From positions 241,914 through 305,913 of the forward strand of contig NZ_JBLWFS010000003.1 in the NCBI RefSeq assembly GCF_048323755.1: 64,000 nt of DNA. Reading direction: 5' to 3'. Below the pieces are notes generated by a model. The model was not told the origin of the DNA. It worked only from the letters and a program-made list of their open reading frames with translations, and did not search any database. Both the position numbers and the translations under genes were made by a program. Source of the stretch: Alkalihalobacterium sp048323755. Lineage in GTDB: Bacteria; Bacillota; Bacilli; Bacillales; Bacillaceae_F. This document shows, in pieces, positions 52,499 to 61,527 of the stretch (positions are counted from its first letter, which is position 1; each line of letters starts with the position of its first letter).

Positions 52499-52604
52499 TT
52501 TTTGCTAGGACAGGCTTTTCAGCTATAGAGGGAAATTATAAATTATTAAAAGTACATGGAAAGGTTAATTCATGTCCATATTTATGGTTAATCTTTCATC
52601 TACT

Positions 52605-52656
52605 AAAAAACCACTATTTTCTGTTAGAAAAATTTGCAGAAGAAGGTGGTTTTTTG
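52605..52656 (+). terminator. Terminator-like hairpin after yneF
   Basis: Arms AAAAAACCAC (52605-52614) and GTGGTTTTTT (52646-52655), with partly complementary sequence (ATTTTCT / AGAAGAAG) between them, ending in T6. It lies about 110 bases behind yneF and can act in both directions. Confidence 0.75.
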
Positions 52657-52854
52657 CTGTTACTGGAGCATTAAACGTATTGGAATTGATACAAGGGCAG
52701 AAAAATATATGCATAAATCTTTTTCCAAATATAAGGATAGACCTATAGCCAGATACGTAACGTTTTGTTAAAATTATTTTGTCGTTTCGATTTTCGAAAG
52801 ATTTTTACTATTATTATATTAAAAAGCTATATAGAGACAGAAAAGAGGGGAATA
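52657..52854. other. Leader region of the ABC exporter genes
   Basis: Together with 52499-52604 this forms a 356-base gap without a gene. In B. subtilis the related bmrCD genes have a leader peptide and attenuator; I see no clear leader peptide with a ribosome binding site here. The imperfect pair GAAAGGTTAA / TTAATCTTTC lies at 52558-52597. Confidence 0.35.
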
Positions 52855-54618
52855 ATGAAGGTCTTTATTGATTTGTGGTGGTATTTTAAGAAAGAAAAAC
52901 GCCGATATGGGTTTGGGATCCTAACTTTGATGGTCGTATCTTTCTTATCTCTATTACCTCCTTACATTGTTGGGGTTATCGTTGACCATATTGAACGAGG
53001 TACTCTTACAAAAGATATTATATTGCAGTGGGCATTGATTTTACTAGCAATTGGGGTTGCCACTTATATTTTTAGATATATTTGGAGAATTATGATTTTC
53101 GGTGCCTCTATTCGTCTTGCTAGATTGTTACGTAATCAACTGTATGAGCACTTTACCAATATGTCACGCAGGTTTTATCAGAAGCGTCGTACGGGAGATT
53201 TAATGGCACATTCAACGAATGATATTAAAGCGGTTGAACAAACGGCAGGTGCCGGTGTCCTTACTTTAGTTGATTCATTAACAATGGGTGGCTTTGTTAT
53301 TATTACAATGGCTGCTACGATAAGTTGGAAGCTGACCTTAATTTGTCTGATCCCTATGCCTTTTATGGCGTTATCGACGAGCTATTACGGTTCATTACTG
53401 CATAAACGCTTTGCAGGAGCTCAAGCAGCATTCTCAGAACTTAACGATAAAGTTCAAGAAAGTATGACAGGAATCCGGGTAACGAAAGCATTTGGTCATG
53501 AAGACGCCGATGTGGAGTCTTTTAAGAAAAAGTCAAATCAAGTCGTCGAAAAAAATGTTGCCGTTGCAAGGGTAGATGCATTATTTGACCCGACGATTTC
53601 ATTAATTGTAGGAATCTCGTATTTTCTTGCGGTTGTTTTTGGTGCGAGATATGTAATTGCTGATGAGATGACGATTGGTCAATTAACGAGCTTCACTATT
53701 TATTTAGGATTACTTATTTGGCCAATGCTGGCTTTCGGTTGGTTATTTAATATAGTCGAACGAGGAAGAGCTTCTTACGGTCGAGTATCGTCGATATTAA
53801 GTGAGAAGATTGAGATTAGTGACTCGGATGCGAAGCACAGTGAAATGCCAGAAGGAAATATTTCATATCATATTGACTCGTTTAATTATACTGAAGGTGA
53901 AAAGAATACATTAGAAAATATTCATTTTTCGATTCAGAAAGGGCAAACTCTTGGTATCGTAGGAAAGACTGGAAGTGGAAAAACAACACTTCTTAAGTTA
54001 CTAATGCGTGAATTTGATGTAACTGACGGCGAAGTGCACATAGATCATCGTTCAGTGAAAGACTATGATTTTGATGCTTTACGAACAGCTATTGGATATG
54101 TGCCACAAGATCACTTTTTATTCTCAGCGACCATTGCTGATAATATTGCATTTGCTAAACCAACGGCTTCTATTCAAGAGATTATCGATGTGAGTAAACT
54201 AGCTTCTATACATGATGATATCGTTCGTTTTCCTGATGGTTATGAAACGATTGTTGGTGAACGCGGGGTTACTCTTTCAGGCGGTCAGAAGCAAAGAATA
54301 TCGATTGCTAGAGCCCTTATTTTAGACCCTGAAATATTAATACTAGATGACTCTCTTTCAGCAGTTGATGCGAAAACGGAAGAACAAATCCTTCACGCGT
54401 TACGTTATGAGAGAAAGAATAAAACAACGATTATTACCGCGCATCGCTTGAGTGCGATTAAACATGCGGACTTAATTATTGTTTTAGATGAAGGGAAAAT
54501 TATTGAGCAAGGAAATCACACGATATTAATGGAGCAAAATGGTTGGTATCGAAAAATGTATGAGCATCAACAACTCGAGTCTTTGGTGCAGCAAGGAGGG
54601 GACAATCATGCAACATAA
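52855..54618 (+). CDS. yheI: Multidrug ABC exporter half-transporter, YheI/BmrC-like, degenerate ATP site
   Basis: 587 residues: six membrane spans (about 18-300) then an ATPase domain with Walker A GKTGSGKTT, signature LSGGQKQR, and Walker B ILILDDSLSAVD. The catalytic glutamate after Walker B is aspartate (DD), the mark of the non-canonical half of a heterodimeric exporter such as BmrC. The partner at 54608 supplies the glutamate. ATG 52855 follows AGAGGGG; the upstream in-frame extension has no site. Overlaps its partner by 11 bases. Substrate unknown; drug or lipid-like compounds in relatives. Confidence 0.88.
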   Translation: MKVFIDLWWYFKKEKRRYGFGILTLMVVSFLSLLPPYIVGVIVDHIERGTLTKDIILQWALILLAIGVATYIFRYIWRIMIFGASIRLARLLRNQLYEHFTNMSRRFYQKRRTGDLMAHSTNDIKAVEQTAGAGVLTLVDSLTMGGFVIITMAATISWKLTLICLIPMPFMALSTSYYGSLLHKRFAGAQAAFSELNDKVQESMTGIRVTKAFGHEDADVESFKKKSNQVVEKNVAVARVDALFDPTISLIVGISYFLAVVFGARYVIADEMTIGQLTSFTIYLGLLIWPMLAFGWLFNIVERGRASYGRVSSILSEKIEISDSDAKHSEMPEGNISYHIDSFNYTEGEKNTLENIHFSIQKGQTLGIVGKTGSGKTTLLKLLMREFDVTDGEVHIDHRSVKDYDFDALRTAIGYVPQDHFLFSATIADNIAFAKPTASIQEIIDVSKLASIHDDIVRFPDGYETIVGERGVTLSGGQKQRISIARALILDPEILILDDSLSAVDAKTEEQILHALRYERKNKTTIITAHRLSAIKHADLIIVLDEGKIIEQGNHTILMEQNGWYRKMYEHQQLESLVQQGGDNHAT

Positions 54619-56398
54619 AGATCGTGTTCTTAGTGCAAAAGAGCAACGTGCTGTTTTTAAAAGATTGCTAGCTTATACAAAACCACATATAAAAACGATG
54701 ACATTTGCTTTTGTACTGTTAATCCTTGCGACAGGTGCCGATATTGTAGGTCCTATTCTTGTTAAGATTTTTATTGATGATTATTTAACACCGCGTGTAT
54801 TTGAATTTAGAGCTTTAGTTATATTAGCAACTACGTATATCGTACTTCATTTAAGTGCTGTGATCTTAAATTATGTCCAATTGTTTACGTTTCAAAAAGT
54901 AGCTTTGAAGATTATTCAACAAATGCGAATTGATGTGTTCTCAAAAGTTCAGAAACTAGGACTCTCATTTTTCGACCGTACTCCAGCTGGAGGGTTAGTA
55001 TCACGAATAACGAATGACTCTGAGTCGATTAAGGAACTATATGTAACGGTTTTAGCAACTTTTGTACAAAACTTTATATTCTTAATTGGAATATTTGTAG
55101 CGATGTTTTACCTCAATGCGCAATTGGCGTTTTTCTGTTTATTCTTATTACCTATCTTGTTTTTATTGATGCAAATGTATCGAAAGTTCAGTTCTCGCTT
55201 TTATGCGGATATGAGTGAAAAGCTGAGCCATTTAAATGCTAAGTTAAATGAGTCGATCCAAGGAATGTCGATCATTCAGTTATTTCGCCAAGAACGCCGG
55301 ATGAGAAAAGAGTTTAAAGACATTAATGATCAGCATCAAAAAGCCTGGATGAAAAGCATGAAATTAGATGGACTTTTACTAAGGCCGGCTGTGGATTTTG
55401 TTTCAATTTTAGCGTTAATTTTAATTTTAAGTTTTTTCGGTATAACTTCATTAAATAGCCCGATCGAGATTGGGGTATTGTATGCTTTTGTCAATTATTT
55501 AGATCGCTTCTTTGAACCTGTTAATCAGATGATGATGCGCCTGTCTCTCTTTCAACAAGCGATCGTTTCTGCGGGGAGGGTATTTAAATTACTCGACCAC
55601 GATGAACTTGCTCCAACTCAAGTAGGGGATCATTCAGCTAAGGTTACAAAAGGTGAGATTGAATTTAAAAACGTTACTTTTTCATATGATGGGAAAACCG
55701 ATGTTTTAAAAAATATCTCATTTAAAGTAAATGAAGGTGAAACTCTAGCGCTTGTAGGTCATACCGGTAGTGGGAAAAGTTCAATCATAAATATTTTGAT
55801 GAGGTTTTATGAGGTGAAAGAAGGCGAAATTTTAATTGATGGTCAGCCACTTCAGTCTTTCTCGGAAGCAGAGTTGCGCAATCGATTAGGTTTAGTTTTG
55901 CAAGATCCTTTTATGTATACAGGAGATATCAAATCGAACATCCGCCTGTATCATGAGCATATTACAGATGAACATGTAGAAGAAGCTGCAAAGTTTGTTC
56001 ATGCTCATTCATTTATTGAAAATCTTCCAAACGGTTATGACACAGAAGTAGCAGAACGTGGATCCACATTATCAAGCGGGCAGCGTCAACTTCTATCATT
56101 TGCAAGAACGATGGCCATTCAACCAAAAATATTAATATTAGATGAAGCTACGGCTAGTGTTGATACTGAAACTGAAGAAGCCATACAAATTGCATTAGAA
56201 AAAATGCGAAAAGGAAGAACAACGATAGCAATTGCTCACAGACTTTCCACTATAAAGGATGCGGACCATATTATTGTTCTCCATCAGGGGGAAATTGTCG
56301 AGCAAGGTAATCATGAAGAATTGTTAAAGCAGTCAGGACTTTATCATAAGATGTATTTGTTACAACAAGGCGTTGAAAAAGAGGTTGGAATATCATAA
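54608..56398 (+). CDS. yheH: Multidrug ABC exporter half-transporter, YheH/BmrD-like
   Basis: 596 residues: membrane domain (six spans, about 35-310) and ATPase with Walker A GHTGSGKSS and a canonical Walker B ILILDEATASVD, but the signature is LSSGQRQ rather than LSGGQ. With the partner (LSGGQ but DD) this makes one working and one degenerate ATP site, as in BmrCD/TM287-288-type exporters. AAGGAGGGG lies within the end of the previous gene, giving coupled translation. Shorter than B. subtilis YheH (673), lacking much of its inserted extracellular segment. Confidence 0.88.
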   Translation: MQHKDRVLSAKEQRAVFKRLLAYTKPHIKTMTFAFVLLILATGADIVGPILVKIFIDDYLTPRVFEFRALVILATTYIVLHLSAVILNYVQLFTFQKVALKIIQQMRIDVFSKVQKLGLSFFDRTPAGGLVSRITNDSESIKELYVTVLATFVQNFIFLIGIFVAMFYLNAQLAFFCLFLLPILFLLMQMYRKFSSRFYADMSEKLSHLNAKLNESIQGMSIIQLFRQERRMRKEFKDINDQHQKAWMKSMKLDGLLLRPAVDFVSILALILILSFFGITSLNSPIEIGVLYAFVNYLDRFFEPVNQMMMRLSLFQQAIVSAGRVFKLLDHDELAPTQVGDHSAKVTKGEIEFKNVTFSYDGKTDVLKNISFKVNEGETLALVGHTGSGKSSIINILMRFYEVKEGEILIDGQPLQSFSEAELRNRLGLVLQDPFMYTGDIKSNIRLYHEHITDEHVEEAAKFVHAHSFIENLPNGYDTEVAERGSTLSSGQRQLLSFARTMAIQPKILILDEATASVDTETEEAIQIALEKMRKGRTTIAIAHRLSTIKDADHIIVLHQGEIVEQGNHEELLKQSGLYHKMYLLQQGVEKEVGIS

Positions 56399-56399
56399 T

Positions 56400-56446
56400 A
56401 AAAAAGCCTTAACTCTTGAATTAGAATAGGAGTTAAGGCTTTTTTA
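56400..56446. terminator. Bidirectional terminator between the ABC genes and the Spo0E-like gene
   Basis: 15-bp stem AAAAAGCCTTAACTC / GAGTTAAGGCTTTTT, loop of 14 bases. T runs exist on both strands; the - strand gene ends inside it. Confidence 0.92.
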
Positions 56447-56618
56447 ATTCTGTTTCTCTCTCATTTGATTTTTGTAATTGGTCGTAAGAGTTTAATAGTC
56501 TATCAAGTTCTTGACTTTGCTGTACGGCAATTGGAGAACTTAATCCATACATTAGACCTACTGTAATCAATTTATTTCGTTGCTCTTCTATCGTTGCTAG
56601 TATAATATCTCTACACAT
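56433..56618 (-). CDS. Spo0E-family aspartyl-phosphate phosphatase
   Basis: 61-residue two-helix protein with the Spo0E family pattern: IEEQRNKLITVGLMYGLSSPIAVQQSQELDRLLNSY, including the SQELD signature whose residues act on phospho-aspartate. Members dephosphorylate Spo0A and delay sporulation. Start ATG with AAGGAG on the - strand. Length fits the short Spo0E/YnzD/YisI group. Which one it equals cannot be told. Confidence 0.88.
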   Translation of the reverse strand: MCRDIILATIEEQRNKLITVGLMYGLSSPIAVQQSQELDRLLNSYDQLQKSNERETELKKP

Positions 56619-56757
56619 GATGTTCTCCTTCGTATTTACATCTATTAAAAATTATACAAAAAACTGGATAAAAACTCAACTGATTGAAAGAAAATTACAC
56701 AATTATCAATAAATGTTATATGAGAATAATATCAATTCAAATAAATTCACTCGACGA

Positions 56758-56787
56758 TTGACGAATATACTGTACGGGGGTATAGTA
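56758..56787 (+). promoter_or_regulatory. csoR-copA promoter overlapped by a CsoR operator
   Basis: -35 TTGACG (56758-56763), 17-base spacer, -10 TATAGT (56781-56786). The spacer and -10 contain TGTACGGGGGTATAGTA (56771-56787), with the G-rich core and flanking TA..TA dyad seen in CsoR operators of copper operons. Binding of copper-free CsoR here would block polymerase. Confidence 0.82.
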
Positions 56788-56805
56788 GAGGAGTGAGGTG
56801 ATCGT

Positions 56806-57129
56806 ATGAAAAAAGAAATACCTTTAGAAGTTATAAATGAAGTACCATCATTTTCAGTGACCAAACGGAAAGAAGAAAAAGAAAAGCTTCAAAACCGCTT
56901 AAAGAGAATTGAGGGGCAAGTAAGAGGTATACAAAAGATGATTGATGAAGATCGTTATTGTGTAGATGTACTTGTTCAATTATCTGCTGTAAATGCAGCT
57001 CTAAAAAAAGTCGGATATACATTGTTAGAACAGCACACGAAAGGTTGTGTTGCCAATGCGATTAAATCGGGTGAAGAAGAACAAGCCTTAGATGAATTAA
57101 TGAAAGTCATCCATCAATTTACAAAATAA
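56806..57129 (+). CDS. csoR: Copper-sensing repressor CsoR
   Basis: 107-residue helical repressor. Copper ligands Cys-His-Cys are visible in DRYCVDVL, and HTKGCV; the conserved RLKRIEGQVRGIQKMI surface binds DNA. An N-terminal extension of about 20 residues precedes the core. Copper binding releases the operator at 56771. First gene of the csoR-copA-copZ operon; GAGGTG site five bases before ATG. Confidence 0.95.
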   Translation: MKKEIPLEVINEVPSFSVTKRKEEKEKLQNRLKRIEGQVRGIQKMIDEDRYCVDVLVQLSAVNAALKKVGYTLLEQHTKGCVANAIKSGEEEQALDELMKVIHQFTK

Positions 57130-57142
57130 AAGGCAGGTGATC

Positions 57143-59530
57143 ATGATGGAAAAACGCGATATGAATATACCGATACAAGGTATGACATGCGCAGCTTGTT
57201 CGACGAGGATTGAAAAAGTCTTGAATAAGATGGAGGGTGTTGAAGCGTCTGTTAACCTCTCCTTAGAAAAAGCTTCTATCCAAATCGATCCTACTAAAAA
57301 TACATCGAAAAACGTAGTTGAAAAGATTGATAAATTAGGCTTTTCAGTTTCAACCAAGAAAGTAGAATTAGACATTAAAGGAATGACATGTGCTGCTTGT
57401 TCGTCAAGAATTGAAAAAGTGGTTGGAAAAATGGAAGGGGTAAAAGAGGTTCAAGTAAATTTACCGTTAGAAAAAGGAACAGTCACTTTTTATGAAGGGT
57501 TGATAGAGCTTGAATCAATTACAGAGAAGATCCATAGGTTGGGATTTGAAGCAAAGTTACCAGTAGATGAGCGTCCAGAAGTAGATGAAAAGGAATTAGA
57601 AATTAGAAAACAACGAAATAAATTTATATTTGCTTTGATTTTCTCATTACCATTATTTATTACAATGATTGATCATTTTTACCCTGAGCGCATGTTATTG
57701 CCTCATTGGTTAATGAATGGATACTTACAATGGGTATTAGCAACGCCAGTACAATTTTATGCTGGATGGCAGTTTTATAAAGGGGCTTACAAAACGTTAA
57801 AAAACAAGAGTGCTAATATGGATGTTCTGGTTGCAATGGGGACATCAGCTGCTTATTTTTACTCTGTCTGGCTCGTTTTACAAGGAGAAGTCTACTTATT
57901 TTTTGAAACGAGTGCGGTTATAATTACTCTCATTCTTCTCGGTAAATTATTAGAAGCAAGAGCGAAAGGAAGAACGTCTGAGGCGATTAAGAAAATGCTT
58001 AGCCTCCAGGCAAAAAAAGCAACTGTCATTAGAAATGGAACAGAAATTGAAGTTCCAATTGAAAGAGTTGAACTAAACGACATCGTTGTTGTTAAACCTG
58101 GGGAGAAAATACCTGTAGATGGTACGATTGTAGAAGGATATTCCAGCATAGATGAGTCCATGCTTACGGGAGAAAGTATACCTGTTGATAAAAGTGTTGG
58201 TGACGATGTGATTGGTGCTACGATCAATTCACATGGCAGCTTTAAATTAAAAGCGACTAAAGTAGGGAAAGACTCAACACTGGCTCAAATTGTTAGAATA
58301 GTTGAGGAAGCACAAACATCGAAAGCACCGATCCAACGAATGGTAGATATTATTTCTGGTTATTTTGTTCCTACTGCGTTTGGAATAGCGGTCTTTTCAT
58401 TTATTCTTTGGTACTTCTTCTTAGGAGCAAGTTTTGAGATCGCATTGATAAATTTTACAGCTGTATTAGTTATTGCGTGCCCATGTGCTTTAGGTTTGGC
58501 CACACCTACATCCATTATGGTAGGTACAGGAAAAGGGGCTGAATATGGTATTTTATTTAAAGGTGGAGAGCAATTAGAAACAGCTCATAAAATTAGCACA
58601 GTCGTTTTTGATAAGACAGGTACAATTACAAAAGGGGAACCAGCATTAACGGATCTTTTTGTGTATGAACATTCTCAAAAAGAAGATGTTTTGCAATGGA
58701 TAGCAAGTTTAGAGCAAAATTCTGAGCATCCATTAGCTCGAGCGATTGTTAAAGGGGCTAAAGCTAAAGACCTTTCATTAATTCAGCCTGAACAATTTGA
58801 GGCTATACCTGGCAGAGGTATAAAAGGTGTAGTCGATCATTCAGATGTTTTAGTTGGAACTAGAAGACTCATGAATGATTATGGTATTGTAATCCAAGAT
58901 GAGCATGAAGAAATGTTAAAAAAGCTGGAATTTGAAGGTAAAACAGCGATGCTAGCAGCAAAAGACGGTCAACTCGCAGCGATTGTAGCTGTTGCAGATG
59001 AAGTGAAAGAAACATCTAAGGAAGCAGTTCGCCAATTGAAAAGCATGGGCCTTAAAGTTGTTATGCTAACAGGAGATAATGAACGCACGGCTAATGCGAT
59101 TGCTAAACAAGTGGGTATTGATATGGTTTTTGCTGAAGTTTTACCAGATGAAAAAGCAAAAAAAGTGGAAGAGTTGAAGAAACAAGGGCAGAAGGTTGTC
59201 ATGATTGGTGACGGTATTAACGATGCGCCAGCACTTGCTGTTGCTGATATAGGAATGGCCATTGGAACAGGGACAGATGTAGCGATTGAGGCTTCTGATA
59301 TTACGTTAATGCGGGGAGATTTATTAGCTGTTCCGCAAGCGATTAAAATGAGTCAATTAACGATGCGCAACATTAAACAAAATTTGTTCTGGGCATTTAT
59401 TTACAATTCTATCGGTTTACCAATCGCTGCTGCAGGCTTATTAGCCCCTTGGGTGGCAGGAGCTGCGATGGCTTTTAGTTCAGTTTCAGTAGTTAGCAAT
59501 GCTTTACGTTTAAAAAGGGTAAAGCTTTGA
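57143..59530 (+). CDS. copA: Copper-exporting P-type ATPase
   Basis: P1B-type ATPase of 795 residues which pumps Cu(I) out of the cell. Two N-terminal metal-binding domains, each with GMTCAACS (around residues 13 and 80); eight membrane spans with the transport motif CPC in VIACPCALGLATP (about 445); phosphorylation site DKTGTIT (about 490); ATP-binding HPLARAI and GDGINDAPAL. ATG 57143 follows AGGCAGG; ATG 57146 and GTG 57137 are alternatives. Thirteen bases behind csoR. Confidence 0.96.
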   Translation: MMEKRDMNIPIQGMTCAACSTRIEKVLNKMEGVEASVNLSLEKASIQIDPTKNTSKNVVEKIDKLGFSVSTKKVELDIKGMTCAACSSRIEKVVGKMEGVKEVQVNLPLEKGTVTFYEGLIELESITEKIHRLGFEAKLPVDERPEVDEKELEIRKQRNKFIFALIFSLPLFITMIDHFYPERMLLPHWLMNGYLQWVLATPVQFYAGWQFYKGAYKTLKNKSANMDVLVAMGTSAAYFYSVWLVLQGEVYLFFETSAVIITLILLGKLLEARAKGRTSEAIKKMLSLQAKKATVIRNGTEIEVPIERVELNDIVVVKPGEKIPVDGTIVEGYSSIDESMLTGESIPVDKSVGDDVIGATINSHGSFKLKATKVGKDSTLAQIVRIVEEAQTSKAPIQRMVDIISGYFVPTAFGIAVFSFILWYFFLGASFEIALINFTAVLVIACPCALGLATPTSIMVGTGKGAEYGILFKGGEQLETAHKISTVVFDKTGTITKGEPALTDLFVYEHSQKEDVLQWIASLEQNSEHPLARAIVKGAKAKDLSLIQPEQFEAIPGRGIKGVVDHSDVLVGTRRLMNDYGIVIQDEHEEMLKKLEFEGKTAMLAAKDGQLAAIVAVADEVKETSKEAVRQLKSMGLKVVMLTGDNERTANAIAKQVGIDMVFAEVLPDEKAKKVEELKKQGQKVVMIGDGINDAPALAVADIGMAIGTGTDVAIEASDITLMRGDLLAVPQAIKMSQLTMRNIKQNLFWAFIYNSIGLPIAAAGLLAPWVAGAAMAFSSVSVVSNALRLKRVKL

Positions 59531-59561
59531 TAATAAATTAAATGAAAGAGGAGATATGAAA

Positions 59562-59768
59562 ATGATGAATGAAACAATTAAAGTAAATGGAATGACATGT
59601 GGACACTGCAAAGCTTCAGTAGAAGGAGCATTAACTAAAATTGCAGGTGTTGTGAGTGCAGAAGTTAGTTTAGAAAATAAAGAAGTAACGGTTGAATTCA
59701 ATGAAGAGCAAGTAACAGTTGAGCAATTAAAAACTGAAATCGAAGACACTGGCTTCGATGTAGCTTAA
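59562..59768 (+). CDS. copZ: Copper chaperone CopZ
   Basis: 68-residue heavy-metal-associated domain protein with the Cu(I) motif GMTCGHC near the N-terminus and the usual beta-alpha-beta pattern (VSAEVSLENKEVTVEF, IEDTGFDVA). Delivers Cu(I) to CopA and CsoR. ATG 59562 is eight bases behind AAAGAGGAG; ATG 59556 would be only two bases away. Note that here copZ follows copA, whereas in B. subtilis copZ precedes copA. Confidence 0.94.
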   Translation: MMNETIKVNGMTCGHCKASVEGALTKIAGVVSAEVSLENKEVTVEFNEEQVTVEQLKTEIEDTGFDVA

Positions 59769-59777
59769 TAGTTTAGA

Positions 59778-59820
59778 GAAGGGAGCCAAATTCATAATTG
59801 TGCTCCCTTCATAGTTTTTT
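59778..59820 (+). terminator. Terminator of the csoR-copA-copZ operon
   Basis: Stem GAAGGGAGC / GCTCCCTTC with a 15-base loop; T6 follows after four bases. Confidence 0.82.
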
Positions 59821-59963
59821 CATTATAAATTGATATAATTTATCGATATCGCCTTTTGAAGTCAAAAGTGTGGTTCTATTACTACTAGAGTAATATATAC
59901 ATATCTTGCTCACTATTATCGACCTATAAGCGGTAATAATCAAAAAGGAACGGAGTGTACAAT

Positions 59964-60971
59964 ATGAAAAAATATAATAAGAAAATGATCTTAGTGTCCG
60001 TTTTCATTTCAGGTGGATTACTTTTAACGGCGTGCGGACAAAATGAAACGCTTCCTGAGGCTGCACCTGATGCTGAAGCGGAAAATACGGTAGAGGAAGT
60101 TGAAGTTGAGGCTACAGAAGAAGTCGAGGTGGAAGAGGCAGATATCGTACGTGAACAAACAGCAGAGATAAGTCATACGCACGGCCTCGAATTAAATCCT
60201 TTGAAACCAGGTAGTTATTTAATTGCGACGCATCATGGTGTAGTGGAGTATGAAGGGCCGACTCAAGCTTATGTTCTTGGTGAAATGAGAGATGACTTTA
60301 TGGGCTTCAGCCGCGTCGCGGATACCCAGTATCTCATGTCGAGCGGGCATCCTGGACATGGAAGTGATCTTCCTGACCCGCTAGGATTTATGTGGAGTGA
60401 AAATTCTGGTCAGACTTGGGAGTTCAGGAGCTTACTTGGAGAATATGATTTTCATGCGCTTACGGCGAGTTATCAAGACAATAACCATATTCTAGGTCAT
60501 GCATTGGATTTCAAGAATAATTTTGAGTCATTTATTTTCAGAAGTACTGATCAGGGCTTTAATTGGGAGCGTGTAGAAACGAACGGGTTACCTCTAGATC
60601 AACACGCCGTTCATGACATGGCCTTTTCACCTGAAGATGATAAGATTGTATTTGCAGCTACTGCTAAAGGGTTATTTAGATCTGATGATAGTGGAGTTAA
60701 TTGGTCAGAAGCAGCTGCAGGTAATATTAAGGGGCTTGCTGTACTTGGTAATAATGAAGTGTATTATTTTAACGGAAGTAATGAAGAACTTTACCGATGG
60801 ACTGGAGAAAAAAGTGAAACTATTTCTCACCCAACTGAACATGGTGCCGTCAATTATATCGTCGTAAATGAAACGGGAAATCTCGTAATTACTACGGAAC
60901 GTTCATCTTTACTGAAGCAAGAAAATAATGAAAACTGGAACGTCTTAATTGACAACGGCCAAGTAAAGTAA
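59964..60971 (+). CDS. Lipoprotein with Asp-box repeats (F510_1955-type glycosylhydrolase-like)
   Basis: About 335 residues. A lipoprotein signal peptide (KKYNKKMILVSVFISGGLLLTAC, lipobox LTAC) is followed by an acidic linker and a beta-propeller-like domain with three Asp-box repeats: SENSGQTWEF, STDQGFNWER and SDDSGVNWSE. Conserved histidines (SHTHGLELNP, HHGVVEYEG, SGHPGHGSDLPDP) could bind metal. No sialidase catalytic set was identified, so the enzyme name is only a family label. ATG 59964 has AAGGAACGGAG upstream. Followed by a TlpA-like gene, after the copper operon. Confidence 0.8.
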   Translation: MKKYNKKMILVSVFISGGLLLTACGQNETLPEAAPDAEAENTVEEVEVEATEEVEVEEADIVREQTAEISHTHGLELNPLKPGSYLIATHHGVVEYEGPTQAYVLGEMRDDFMGFSRVADTQYLMSSGHPGHGSDLPDPLGFMWSENSGQTWEFRSLLGEYDFHALTASYQDNNHILGHALDFKNNFESFIFRSTDQGFNWERVETNGLPLDQHAVHDMAFSPEDDKIVFAATAKGLFRSDDSGVNWSEAAAGNIKGLAVLGNNEVYYFNGSNEELYRWTGEKSETISHPTEHGAVNYIVVNETGNLVITTERSSLLKQENNENWNVLIDNGQVK

Positions 60972-60986
60972 GAAAGGAATGGAACG

Positions 60987-61526
60987 TTGAAAAATATGTC
61001 TTTAGTATTAGTTGTTATGACTGTTGGATTTTTCATATGGTTTGGCAACTATCAAGAATCGTCAGCTACAAATGAGAACCATTTAGTATTACCGCAAGTA
61101 GGTTATAAAGCTCCTGCATTTTCACTTGAAAACTTCGAAGGGCGTATGATCGACTCAGAAGAGTTTGAAGGGAAACCTGTATTGCTTAATTTTTGGGCTT
61201 CTTGGTGTCCGCCGTGCCGAGTAGAAATGCCGCATTTTATCAGTGTATACGAGCAATTTTCAGATCAAGTGGATTTTGTCGGAATTAATATGGCCCATCA
61301 AGACCGTAATGAGGCTGCAATTGAATTTATTGCCCATTATGAAGTACCTTACGATAATTTAGTCGATTACGATGGGGGAGTTGCACGACAATTTCGGGTC
61401 ACTGCTTTTCCAACAACTGTTGTCATTGATCATAAAGGTATTATTACTTACCGTCGGGTCGGTGGAATGACTGAAAGAGAATTGATGAATGTCATGCATT
61501 CAGTTCTTGAGGAAGGAAGTAATTAA
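60987..61526 (+). CDS. TlpA/ResA-like membrane-anchored thiol-disulphide oxidoreductase
   Basis: 179 residues: an N-terminal uncleaved-type membrane anchor (SLVLVVMTVGFFIWFGNY), then a thioredoxin fold with redox motif WCPPC in LLNFWASWCPPCRVEMPHF and the cis-Pro segment VTAFPTTVVID. Acts outside the membrane, reducing disulphides of cytochromes or metal proteins. The start is TTG with AAAGGA eight bases upstream (ATG at 60996 is possible). Fifteen bases behind the lipoprotein gene and one base before the next, so one operon. Confidence 0.9.
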   Translation: MKNMSLVLVVMTVGFFIWFGNYQESSATNENHLVLPQVGYKAPAFSLENFEGRMIDSEEFEGKPVLLNFWASWCPPCRVEMPHFISVYEQFSDQVDFVGINMAHQDRNEAAIEFIAHYEVPYDNLVDYDGGVARQFRVTAFPTTVVIDHKGIITYRRVGGMTERELMNVMHSVLEEGSN

Positions 61527-61527
61527 T

